22,218 bases of DNA from Muribaculaceae bacterium (GTDB taxonomy: Bacteria; Bacteroidota; Bacteroidia; Bacteroidales; Muribaculaceae). A model generated the notes under the pieces. That model saw nothing but the letters and a program-made list of their open reading frames with translations. It had not been told where the DNA came from and ran no database searches. Where the stretch lies: positions 1 through 22,218 of the forward strand of contig JAICZO010000146.1 of NCBI GenBank assembly GCA_029057255.1. The letters run 5' to 3'. Positions 6,708 through 14,618 of this stretch are shown here, one piece after another. Position 1 is the first letter of the stretch. Every line of letters starts with the position of its first letter. A program made the translations under genes and the position numbers.

Positions 6708-9700
6708 ATGAAAAATATACTAAGCGCCACACTGCTGCTCACCGTAGCCGCAAGCGCCGCGGCAGCCCCCGCACCTCTGTGGCTGCGCGACGCCAAGATT
6801 TCGCCCGACGGAACACGTATCGCGTTCACCTACAAAGGCGATATTTTCACAGTCCCCGCCACCGGTGGCGAGGCTCTCAGAATCACCTCACAGCCCACGT
6901 ACGAGACCACACCCGTATGGAGCCCCGACAGCAAGACTCTTGCTTTCGCGTCGGACCGCTACGGCAACTTCGACATTTTCACCGTCGCCGCCGACGGCTC
7001 GTCATCGCAGTGGAAGCGTCTGACCTTCAACTCAGCCTCAGAGACCCCCGAGGCTTTTACACCTGACGGCAAGGCACTCCTCTACAGCGCCTCTATCCAG
7101 GATCCGGCATCAAGCGCCCTTTTCCCCTCCGGACGCATGACCGAGCTGTACTCCGTGCCGACATCCGGCGGCGCTCCCACACAGCTGCTGGCAACTCCCG
7201 CCACCAACATAGCGTGGGCACCCGACGGCAAGAGCTTCCTCTATCAGGATGTCAAGGGCTTCGAGGACACATGGCGCAAGCACCATACATCGTCGGTCAC
7301 TCGCGACATATGGCGCTATACTCCCGCCACAGGCAAGCATGAGCCTGTCGTGTCGAACCCCGGCGAGGACCTCTGCCCCGTCGACGCAGGCTCGGAGATT
7401 TTCTTCATCAGCGAGCGCGCTCCGCAGAAGTCGCTCAACATCTACTCCGCACCTGCCGGCAATCCCGAGGCCGCCAAGGCTCTGACTGCATTCAAGAAGC
7501 ACCCCGTGCGATTCCTCAGCCGTGCCGCCAACGGCACTCTCGCCTTCGCATACGACGGCGAGCTCTACACCCTCACCCCCGGCGGCAAGCCTGCCAAGGT
7601 GAACGTGTCGCTGCATGCCGACTTCCCCGACGAGACCGCCAAGCTGTCGGCCTCGCGCGGCGCACGCGGTGCCGTGGCATCGCCCGACGGCAAGCAGGTG
7701 GCGTTCGCATACCGCGGCGACATCTATGTCACATCGACCGACTATTCGACTACAAAGCAGATTTGCGACACCCCCGAGGCCGAAGGTCAGATTTCGTGGG
7801 GCAACGACAGCACACTCTACTATGTGTCGGAGCGTGACGGCCGCTACAATATCTATCGTGCCACATTCACCAAGTCGGCCGACGAGCCCGACTTCGCCCA
7901 TGCGACTGTCATCACCGAGGAGCCTGTCTTCAAGGCCGACAAGCACGAGCGCACCGTCCCCGAAGTATCGCCCGACGGCAAGTCGCTCGGTTTCATCCTC
8001 GACCGCAACAAGCTCTGTGTGATGGACCTCGAGAGCCGCAAGGTGCGCCAGCTCACCGACGGCTGGACACACCGTCAGCGTAACGGCGGCTTCGGCTACC
8101 GCTGGTCGCCCGACTCGAAGTGGATTGCCCTCGACATCGTCGACCGCCGTCATGACCCCTACACCGACATCGCCATCATCAATGTCGCCGACGGCACGCT
8201 CACAAACATCACCAACAGCGGATACTTCGACACCGACGCCCGCTGGATTATGGACGGCAACGCCATCGCCTTCATGACCGAGCGCGACGGCATGCGCAAC
8301 CACGCTTCGTGGGGCTCGCAGATGGACGTCTACTTCGTCTTCCTCAATCAGGAGGCCTACGACCGCTTCCGCATGAGCAAGGAAGAGCGCGAAATTTACG
8401 ACGCCAAAATCAAGGAAGAGAAGAAAAAGGCCGACAGCAAGGAGGCTAAGGACAAGAAAGATAAGAAGGACAAGAAGAACGACAAGGCAGGCGACGATGT
8501 CGAGCCTATAAAGGTCGAGCTTGAAGGAATCTCCGACCGTCAGATGCGCATCACTCCCATGTCAACCGACCTGCGCGACGCAATCGTCGACAAGGAAGGC
8601 AAGACTCTCTACTACATGTCGTCGGCCGACACCGGCCTCTTCGTCTGGAAGCTCGACCTCGAGGAAGGCGACCTGTCGATGGAGCGCCGTCACTCCGACC
8701 CGTCGGCTTACTTCGACATCACTCCCGACGGAAAGAACATCTTCCTCCTCGGCTCGACCCTCAACAAGTTCGGCTCGAAGGTGAAGCCCATCAGCTTCCG
8801 CGCCGAGAAGACCCTCGACCCCGCCGCCGAGCGCGCATATATGTTCGACAATATCGAGCGTGAGGAGCGCGAGCGATTCTACACCGCCGACATGCACGGT
8901 GTCGACTGGCCCTCGATGAGCGCCGACTACCGCAAGTTCCTCCCCCACATCAACAACAACTACGACTTCGCCGAACTCGTCAGCGAGTGGCTCGGCGAGC
9001 TCAACGTCAGCCACACCGGCGGTCGCTTCTACGGCACATCCGGAACTGACGCCCCCGAGCGCACCGCCGCTCTCGGCGCCCTCTATGACCTGACATATAC
9101 CGGCAAAGGTGCCCGCATCGCCGAAGTGATTGCGAAGAGTCCTCTCGCCGCAGTGTCGCCCGCAGTGCGTCCCGGCGCTGTCGTCGAGAAAATCAACGGC
9201 CGCGAAGTCACTGCCGAAATGCCTGTCGACCGCCTGCTGACCGATGCCGCCGGCAAGCGCACCCTCGTCACTGTCAAGGATGCCGACGGCAGCCGCCGCG
9301 ACATAGTGCTGCGCCCGATTACGGCTTCGCGTCAGTCCGGTCTGCTCTATGACCGCTGGGTCAAGCAGCGCGAGCACGACGTCGACAGCCTCTCCAACGG
9401 CCGCCTCGGATACGTCCACATCTCGTCGATGGACGACGAGTCGTTCCGCCGCGTCTACTCCAACCTTCTCGGCAAGTTCAACGACCGCGAGGGTGTCGTC
9501 ATCGACATCCGCTGGAATGGCGGCGGCCGTCTGCACGAGGATATCGAAGTGCTGCTCAGCGGCGAGAAGTATTTCACACAGGAGATACGCGGCGAGGCAA
9601 CCTGCGACATGCCCTCGCGCCGCTGGAACAAGCCTTCGATCATGCTTATGAGCGAGGCCTGCTACTCCAACGCCCACGGCACCCCCTGGGTCTACAAGCA

Positions 9701-9953
9701 CCGCGGCCTCGGCAAGCTTGTCGGCATGCCCGTCCCCGGCACCATGACATCGGTCAACTGGGTTACGATGCAGGATCCGTCGCTCGTCTACGGCATTCCC
9801 GTCGTCGGCTATCGCCTGGCCGACGGTTCAGTGCTTGAGAACCAGCAGCTCGAGCCTGACGTAAAGGTTGCAAACAACCCCGCCGATATCGTGCGCGGTA
9901 TCGACACACAGCTCCGCACAGCCGTAGAGACACTCCTGAAAGAACTCAAATAA
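6708..9953 (+). CDS. Secreted tricorn-like S41 family protease
   Basis: The 1081-residue protein is a tricorn-type serine peptidase with an export signal (residues 1 to about 19, ending SAAAA), so it acts in the periplasm or outside the cell on peptides. Order of parts: PD40/WD40-like beta-propeller repeats (about 25-545; repeated 'SPDGKxIAF/WSPDSK' units), a very lysine-rich linker (about 556-605), a second propeller/C1 region (about 605-770), a PDZ-like segment (about 800-875) and the S41 protease core (about 880-1075). By comparison with the archaeal tricorn tetrad, likely catalytic residues are Ser768-His769 (in LNVSHTG), the nucleophile Ser987 (in CYSNAH) and Glu1044 (in VLENQQLEPDV); all are present, so the enzyme should be active. 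It has its own promoter and is followed after 21 nt by the BadF-type kinase. Confidence 0.93.
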   Translation: MKNILSATLLLTVAASAAAAPAPLWLRDAKISPDGTRIAFTYKGDIFTVPATGGEALRITSQPTYETTPVWSPDSKTLAFASDRYGNFDIFTVAADGSSSQWKRLTFNSASETPEAFTPDGKALLYSASIQDPASSALFPSGRMTELYSVPTSGGAPTQLLATPATNIAWAPDGKSFLYQDVKGFEDTWRKHHTSSVTRDIWRYTPATGKHEPVVSNPGEDLCPVDAGSEIFFISERAPQKSLNIYSAPAGNPEAAKALTAFKKHPVRFLSRAANGTLAFAYDGELYTLTPGGKPAKVNVSLHADFPDETAKLSASRGARGAVASPDGKQVAFAYRGDIYVTSTDYSTTKQICDTPEAEGQISWGNDSTLYYVSERDGRYNIYRATFTKSADEPDFAHATVITEEPVFKADKHERTVPEVSPDGKSLGFILDRNKLCVMDLESRKVRQLTDGWTHRQRNGGFGYRWSPDSKWIALDIVDRRHDPYTDIAIINVADGTLTNITNSGYFDTDARWIMDGNAIAFMTERDGMRNHASWGSQMDVYFVFLNQEAYDRFRMSKEEREIYDAKIKEEKKKADSKEAKDKKDKKDKKNDKAGDDVEPIKVELEGISDRQMRITPMSTDLRDAIVDKEGKTLYYMSSADTGLFVWKLDLEEGDLSMERRHSDPSAYFDITPDGKNIFLLGSTLNKFGSKVKPISFRAEKTLDPAAERAYMFDNIEREERERFYTADMHGVDWPSMSADYRKFLPHINNNYDFAELVSEWLGELNVSHTGGRFYGTSGTDAPERTAALGALYDLTYTGKGARIAEVIAKSPLAAVSPAVRPGAVVEKINGREVTAEMPVDRLLTDAAGKRTLVTVKDADGSRRDIVLRPITASRQSGLLYDRWVKQREHDVDSLSNGRLGYVHISSMDDESFRRVYSNLLGKFNDREGVVIDIRWNGGGRLHEDIEVLLSGEKYFTQEIRGEATCDMPSRRWNKPSIMLMSEACYSNAHGTPWVYKHRGLGKLVGMPVPGTMTSVNWVTMQDPSLVYGIPVVGYRLADGSVLENQQLEPDVKVANNPADIVRGIDTQLRTAVETLLKELK

Positions 9954-9974
9954 CCATCTCCGTCAGCGCCCGAT

Positions 9975-10817
9975 ATGAAAATAATCGCCGAAAGCAGCAG
10001 TACACGCACCGAATGGGCTCTTGTCGACGGTCGTGAAATAGTGGAACACGCCTTCACGACCGGCATCAACCCCTTCTTTCAGACCCGTCGCGAAATCTCG
10101 CACAGCATCCGTCTCGAGCTTCCCGAAGCTTTTTTCAAGAGGCGGTGGGATCACGTCTACTTCTACGGCGCCGGCTGTGCAAATACCGAGAAGTGCAAGG
10201 TTATGGAGTCGTCGCTGGTGGCTCAGTTCAAGACCCCGGTGACTGTCGAGAGCGACCTGCTCGGCGCTGCCCGAGGCCTGCTTGTGCGTGAGTCCGGCCT
10301 TGCGTGCATCCTCGGCACCGGCTCCAACTCCTGCCTCTACAACGGCCACGAGATTGTCAAGACGGTGGCTCCGCTGGGCTTCATCCTTGGCGACGAGGGC
10401 TCTGGCGCCTATATGGGCAAGCGCCTCATCGCCGACATGCTCAAAGGCATAGCGCCCGCCGACCTCACATCGTCGTTCTACGAGACATTCATGGTGTCGC
10501 CCAACGTGCTGCTCGACGACGTGTACACCAACACGCTGCCGTCGCGCACGCTGTCGCGCTACTCGGCCTTCCTCTCCGAGCATCTCGACAATGACTATTG
10601 CCGCGGTATCGTCTACAGCTCGTTCATCCACTTCTTCGAGCGCAACATACGCGCCTACGACTACGCCGACCAGCCTATAAGCTTTGTAGGCTCGACCTGC
10701 GTGCTCTATAAGGACATCCTGCTCGAGGCTGCCGCCGACTTCGGCGTCCGTATCGCCAAAATAATCCGCTACTCGATGCCCGGCCTGGTAGAGTACCATG
10801 CCACGGAAGAGAGCTGA
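9975..10817 (+). CDS. BadF/BadG/BcrA/BcrD-type kinase, probably amino-sugar kinase
   Basis: The 280-residue protein is an ASKHA-fold ATPase of the BadF/BadG/BcrA/BcrD family, whose single-domain members include GlcNAc and MurNAc kinases. Visible motifs are the first phosphate loop AESSSTRTEWALVDG (5-19), the GAGC element, ESDLLGAARGLL with the likely catalytic Asp, the second phosphate loop CILGTGSNSCLYNG, and GFILGDEGSGAYMGK. The first loop is unusual: family members usually read D-x-G-x-T-K-T, while here Glu6 and Ser8 stand in for the Asp and Gly and Arg11 for the Lys. The gene starts 21 nt after the protease stop, so the two are probably co-transcribed. A peptidase plus an amino-sugar kinase would suit recycling of cell-wall fragments, but that is inference. 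No signal peptide is seen, so it is cytoplasmic. Confidence 0.82.
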   Translation: MKIIAESSSTRTEWALVDGREIVEHAFTTGINPFFQTRREISHSIRLELPEAFFKRRWDHVYFYGAGCANTEKCKVMESSLVAQFKTPVTVESDLLGAARGLLVRESGLACILGTGSNSCLYNGHEIVKTVAPLGFILGDEGSGAYMGKRLIADMLKGIAPADLTSSFYETFMVSPNVLLDDVYTNTLPSRTLSRYSAFLSEHLDNDYCRGIVYSSFIHFFERNIRAYDYADQPISFVGSTCVLYKDILLEAAADFGVRIAKIIRYSMPGLVEYHATEES

Positions 10818-10835
10818 ACCGCGGCGGAGATATAC

Positions 10836-10878
10836 TAACACAGCGGGCGGCTGCATCGTGCAGCCGCCCGCTGTGTTA
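10836..10878. terminator. Bidirectional terminator, 20-bp perfect inverted repeat
   Basis: Positions 10836-10855 and 10859-10878 form a perfect 20-bp stem with a 3-nt loop, rich in G-C. It lies between the 3' ends of the rightward BadF-type gene and the leftward FadL-type gene, and so probably ends both transcripts. Neither side has a long T-run (only short TT/AT-rich stretches). Confidence 0.8.
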
Positions 10879-10894
10879 TTGATGAGTCAGTCTG

Positions 10895-12508
10895 TCAGAA
10901 GCGTATGCCTGTCGAGATGACGATGTTGTTGTAGGTGTTGGTGAGTGATGCCGAAGGTGCTGCGGGCGAGCCTTCGAAGCCTGTGAAGGCGCGGTAGGTG
11001 CCTGTCTGACGGGTGTGCAGGTAAGCGAGGTCGATATACCATGCGCGGTAGCGGTAGCCGAGACCGACAGAGATGTTCTGAGTGTCATTGTAGAACGCAT
11101 ACGAGGGGTCGGTGCCCGCAGTGCTGATGTATATCGAGTTGTCCATAGCCTTCTGTCCGACGGCCGACGACTGGTAGTTGTAACCTGCGCGGAGGCTAAG
11201 GTTGGGGAGCAGACGGTACTCGGCGCCGATACGGAATATGTTGGCGGCCTTGTAGTAGTCCTTGATGTCCTGGTTGCCGGCGGTGTCCTCGACATACTCC
11301 GAGCCGAATCGGCCGTAGGTGTTGTACTTCATCTTCATGTCGTTGTATGCCACGCGCTCGTAGTCGGCACTGAGTATGGCCTTGCTGCCGAGCACTACCG
11401 ACGCGCCGATCATGAATCGCCACGGCGAGTTCAGGCGGCTGCTGTAGTCATAGTCGGGGGTGTCTTTGTTGCCGCTGTTGGTGGCGGTGCTGCCGTCGGG
11501 GGTGTAGTTGTAGTCCACGACACCGTAGCCGTTATGCGACAGGTGCATCCATGTGGGGGTGTGGATGGCGGCGCCTATGCGCAGCATCTCGACGGGTCGT
11601 ACGATAAGGCCGAATTTGAGATTGGCACCGCTTCCGCCGATCGACTTGTAGTTGTAGAGGTTGAAGCCAGCGTTGCCCGAAGTGAGCACATCGGCCGGCT
11701 CGTCGTAGACGAGTGCCGCCTCCATGCTCTCGCTGTAGTTTGTCTCGCGGGTGTACTGCATGTCTACGATGCCTACGCCGAGACCCCAGAAGACGACATC
11801 CGATACGTTGCCGGCGAAGTCGATGTTGTACTCGTCGGTGTATCCTCTCTCGCGCACATCGAACAAGGCGTCGCCATATGTGCCGAGATTCTTGTTGTAG
11901 AGGCCCGAGTAGCTCTCGTCGCTGCCGTCATTGCTGATCATGAACGATTTGAAGGCCAGTGTCGACAGCCAGTTGATGCTTGAGTCAAAGTAGGGGTCGT
12001 AGTTATCGCCGCCAAGCATGTCGGCCGAGTTGACGCCGTTGGTGAGATATGCGGCATAGTTCGAGAGCGATGTGGCCGGCGCGGGATTGACGTATCCTGA
12101 CGACAGTCGATCCATGACAGCAAGGCGGTTGTAGCTCACGCCCCACTGGAATGAGCGTAGCGCTCCCGAGAGATTGCTGACGCCGACGTAGCCGAAGTTG
12201 TCAAACTTGGGCCGTGTCTCGCTGTGCTTGTCTATGCCGTCGTTGGTAGCAGCCTTGTATGAGCGGATGCCGATGTCGAAGGTGAGTCCGAGGTCGCTCG
12301 AGCGGTAGAGTCCGAGGCCTGCGGGGTTCTGGGTCATACAGGAGATGTCGCCGCCGAGCGATGTGAACGCTCCGCCCATTCCGACAAATCGTGCCGAGCC
12401 TCGCAGCTCGACCGGGGTGACGGTATATGCGTCGACGGCACTCTGCGCCCAAGCCGCCCCTGAAGCCAGGGCGGCGAGCGCTATAGTGGATAAAAGTTTC
12501 GGTTTCAT
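10895..12508 (-). CDS. FadL/OMPP1-family outer membrane transport protein
   Basis: The 537-residue protein has a signal peptide (cleavage after AWA, residue 21) and a beta-barrel sequence ending in a C-terminal Phe (STGIRF), typical of outer membrane barrels. Near the N-terminus, LRGSARFVGMGGAFTSLGGDISCMTQNPAGLGLYRSS matches the hatch/first strand signature of OMPP1/FadL/TodX proteins as found in Bacteroidetes, often loosely labelled 'hemin receptor'. Alternating aromatic/polar strands continue to the end (for example FRIGAEYRLLPNLSLRAGYNYQSS and ISVGLGYRYRAWYIDLAYLHTR). It probably lets hydrophobic small molecules cross the outer membrane; the actual substrate cannot be read from sequence. 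It lies 51 nt downstream of the low-complexity exported protein on the same strand with no terminator between, so they likely share a transcript. Confidence 0.9.
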   Translation of the reverse strand: MKPKLLSTIALAALASGAAWAQSAVDAYTVTPVELRGSARFVGMGGAFTSLGGDISCMTQNPAGLGLYRSSDLGLTFDIGIRSYKAATNDGIDKHSETRPKFDNFGYVGVSNLSGALRSFQWGVSYNRLAVMDRLSSGYVNPAPATSLSNYAAYLTNGVNSADMLGGDNYDPYFDSSINWLSTLAFKSFMISNDGSDESYSGLYNKNLGTYGDALFDVRERGYTDEYNIDFAGNVSDVVFWGLGVGIVDMQYTRETNYSESMEAALVYDEPADVLTSGNAGFNLYNYKSIGGSGANLKFGLIVRPVEMLRIGAAIHTPTWMHLSHNGYGVVDYNYTPDGSTATNSGNKDTPDYDYSSRLNSPWRFMIGASVVLGSKAILSADYERVAYNDMKMKYNTYGRFGSEYVEDTAGNQDIKDYYKAANIFRIGAEYRLLPNLSLRAGYNYQSSAVGQKAMDNSIYISTAGTDPSYAFYNDTQNISVGLGYRYRAWYIDLAYLHTRQTGTYRAFTGFEGSPAAPSASLTNTYNNIVISTGIRF

Positions 12509-12559
12509 GACAAACAGTTGAAAGTGAGGAGTTGGAATGCGTTGATATTCGTTAGGCTG

Positions 12560-13747
12560 TTATCTGCGGCCACGGTTTGCACCGCCGCCACCGCCTCTTG
12601 AGCCGCCTCCCATCGAACCGCGCGAGCCTCCGCCGTACGAGCCGCCGCTGTGGTAGTAGCTGCCGCCGCGCGACGAGTTGCTGCTACTGTTTGAGCGGTA
12701 TGAAGGCGCAGAGTTGTTGCGGTTTGACGACGAGTTGTTGTTGCGGTACGAGTTGTTGGAGCCGCGCTGGCTGTTGTTCGACGGGCGCGATACGCCGTGG
12801 CTGTTGCCGTTGCTGCCGCTCGACGAGGGACGGTATGAGCCGCCGTTGTTGCCCGGACGGCTGTTGCCCGACGAGGGGTAGCCCATGTTGCCGGGGCGGC
12901 TTGAGCCGGTCGAGGGACGGCCGACATTGCCGGGACGGCTCGAGGGACGCGAGGTGCCGACGACAGGACGGTTGGGACGCGATGCGCCGGGCGACGATGA
13001 TGCCCATCCGTGCGAGGGAGGGCGTACGCCGGGGTAATGTCCGGGGTGTCCGGGATGATGTCCGGGGTGGTGCGGAGGATGAGGTGCCCATCCGGGTCCC
13101 CAGCTCCACGAAGGTCCCCAGCCCCATCCCCACGAGGGACCGTACCAGGGGCTGCCCCATCCGAACGAGAGGTCAAACCAGGGGTCGAATCCCCAGCTCA
13201 GGCTCCATCCCGGACGCCAGTAGCTGTAGCCGAAAGGCGAGTACCAGGGGCTGTAGGGCGACCATACGGGTGTAGCCCATGAGTTGAAGTAGTAAGGCGA
13301 GGGGTCGTTGACGATGTAGATGTTGATGTCCTGCTGCGAGGGAGTGCTGTAGTAGTACTCCTTCAGCTCCTCGTCTTTAGACCCTGCCACGATGTCGGGG
13401 TTGTGATAGCGCTCTATGCGGCGGGTATACGAGAATTCGTCCTCGGGCAGAGTCGAGGCCGTCGACGTGTGGGCCGACGCGTTGCGGCGGTTGTAAGTGT
13501 CGACGTCCACGTTCAGCGGCGCCGAAGAACCTTCGGTATATGTCGAAGCGTCGGGGAGCACGGTCGTATAGTTCTGACTCTGCTGCTGAGCCAGGCGACG
13601 CAGCTCTTCCTGCTGTTTTTTCTTTTTCTCGGCTGCTTTCGAGGGTGAGTAGTAGAGATCATCGTAGAAGTCCTGCGCCATTGCAGCCTGAGGCACGATG
13701 AATGCCGCGGCAAGCAGGAGAGTAAGAGTTCGGGTGATCTTTTTCAT
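12560..13747 (-). CDS. Exported low-complexity Trp/Gly/His/Ser/Arg-rich protein
   Basis: I do not recognise a named family. The 395-residue protein has a signal peptide (MKKITRTLTLLLAAAFIVPQAAMA, cut before Gln25). It then runs through distinct zones: a Lys/Gln-rich helix, likely coiled coil (38-60); a mixed region (61-150) with tyrosine clusters; a Trp/Gly/Pro/Tyr/Ser zone (151-222) with 15 tryptophans; a His/Pro/Gly run (222-240) with 7 histidines; repeats of RPGN/SRPGN (about 256-300); a Ser/Asn/Arg zone (303-360); and a Gly/Ser/Arg tail ending RGGGGGANRGRR. No cysteine, transmembrane segment or enzyme motif is seen after the signal. The reading frame is supported by the signal peptide and by its position 51 nt before the FadL-like gene. 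Metal, nucleic-acid or polysaccharide binding are possible roles, none shown. Confidence 0.82.
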   Translation of the reverse strand: MKKITRTLTLLLAAAFIVPQAAMAQDFYDDLYYSPSKAAEKKKKQQEELRRLAQQQSQNYTTVLPDASTYTEGSSAPLNVDVDTYNRRNASAHTSTASTLPEDEFSYTRRIERYHNPDIVAGSKDEELKEYYYSTPSQQDINIYIVNDPSPYYFNSWATPVWSPYSPWYSPFGYSYWRPGWSLSWGFDPWFDLSFGWGSPWYGPSWGWGWGPSWSWGPGWAPHPPHHPGHHPGHPGHYPGVRPPSHGWASSSPGASRPNRPVVGTSRPSSRPGNVGRPSTGSSRPGNMGYPSSGNSRPGNNGGSYRPSSSGSNGNSHGVSRPSNNSQRGSNNSYRNNNSSSNRNNSAPSYRSNSSSNSSRGGSYYHSGGSYGGGSRGSMGGGSRGGGGGANRGRR

Positions 13748-13824
13748 CTTAGTAATCGTGTTGGAGTATTGTTCTTATTTTCACTTTAGACATCCGGCTG
13801 TGCCGAAGGTTTAGAGTCTTATGG

Positions 13825-13832
13825 CAAAAATA
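13825..13832 (-). promoter_or_regulatory. Possible -7 element for the low-complexity protein/FadL pair
   Basis: The minus strand reads TATTTTTG, a match to TAnnTTTG, 78 nt before the start codon at 13747. The region about 20 nt upstream is T-rich but holds no clear TTTG, so only the -7 half is supported. Confidence 0.5.
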
Positions 13833-13892
13833 ATATAAAAACGCCGGAAAAAGAATTTTGTGCAAGCTTTTTAAACATTTTTATAAACAGAG

Positions 13893-13931
13893 CCGCCGGC
13901 CGGCGCGTCGTCATGCACGTGCCGCCGGCGG
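13893..13931 (-). terminator. Possible hairpin terminator after the DUF308 gene
   Basis: CCGCCGGC (13893-13900) and GCCGGCGG (13924-13931) can pair, with a 23-nt GC-rich interior, 24 nt beyond the DUF308 stop on the minus strand. The following minus-strand bases include only a short TTT. It may be a weak terminator; several competing pairings are possible. Confidence 0.35.
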
Positions 13932-13954
13932 TGATTCTGTGTCAGGCACGGGCC

Positions 13955-14515
13955 TCAGGCCTTGCTGTCCTCGATAGGTTTCATCTCGTAGGAGGCTATG
14001 GCGATTGTGAAGCCCCAGTAGATGAATGCGATCGATGTCAGGAACGATACCATCAGCATGTCGCTCACGAATCCGGCCTCAAGGAAGAAGAATCCGATAA
14101 GGCACAGCAGGATGCCGTTGATGATGCCGAGCCACCAGTAGCGGACGCGGCGTCCGACTGCGGCTCCGATAAATGCCTCTATGCCCCAGAAGATGAAGAT
14201 GATGGCAAGGAAGTAGGGGAAGACCATCTCCGACAGGATGATGCTGCGCACAAGCATGAAGCCTATGAACATGTCGATGACGCCGCCGGCAATCCACCAT
14301 CCCCATCCGCGGGCGCGGTGCGGACCTGAAGCGACGCAGAGCTGTACGATGCCGGCAAGGATAAGAAGCCAGCCGAATATCTGTGATGCCACGGCATAGC
14401 CTGCCTGGGGCCAGAACCAGTATGCGAAACCGCCCAGCACGAGAAGTATGCCGACAACAAGAACCAGCCACCACAGGCGGGTGGTGCCTAAGTAGTTTAC
14501 ATTAATGTGTTTCAT
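13955..14515 (-). CDS. DUF308/HdeD-like six-helix membrane protein
   Basis: The 186-residue protein shows about six hydrophobic helices (near 15-34, 42-62, 71-90, 98-118, 127-146 and 150-174), arranged as repeated two-helix units with GWLLILAGIVQL, GGVIDMFIGFML, FIFWGIEAFIGA and GIINGILLCLIGFFFL. This fits the DUF308/HdeD family of small inner-membrane proteins. In E. coli, HdeD has been linked to acid resistance, but the molecular role is not settled and should not be transferred to this gene. Start is ATG at 14515. It is transcribed leftward, separated from ygiQ by 103 nt and from the low-complexity protein gene by about 207 nt. I found no convincing promoter in the upstream gap, so it may need its own non-consensus promoter or read-through from ygiQ. 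Confidence 0.85.
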   Translation of the reverse strand: MKHINVNYLGTTRLWWLVLVVGILLVLGGFAYWFWPQAGYAVASQIFGWLLILAGIVQLCVASGPHRARGWGWWIAGGVIDMFIGFMLVRSIILSEMVFPYFLAIIFIFWGIEAFIGAAVGRRVRYWWLGIINGILLCLIGFFFLEAGFVSDMLMVSFLTSIAFIYWGFTIAIASYEMKPIEDSKA

Positions 14516-14618
14516 AGTTGAAGAAGTTAAAACGTTTTGTTGTATGTCAATTGCTTTTATGATATTATAACAATCGCATAAACGCTATAGTTCAAACATC
14601 TCCGACTATGAAACAGCG

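Noticed and set aside
12678..13090. Possible tandem-repeat or CRISPR-like array (recurrent short motifs)
   Set aside because: The repetition is of SRPGN/RGS-type codons in a coding frame, with no constant-length repeats and spacers.
12505..13176. Long leftward frame rich in Ala/Thr/Arg inside the low-complexity region, and several rightward Arg/Cys-rich frames there
   Set aside because: They are other-frame readings of the GC-rich repeats of the exported protein gene. None has a signal peptide or conserved motif, while the 12560-13747 frame has both a signal sequence and a sensible operon position.
14516..14618. TTGACA-like and TATAAT-like strings before the DUF308 gene
   Set aside because: These are E. 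coli-type motifs with poor spacing, and Bacteroidetes use the TTTG/TAnnTTTG type; nothing convincing remains in this gap.
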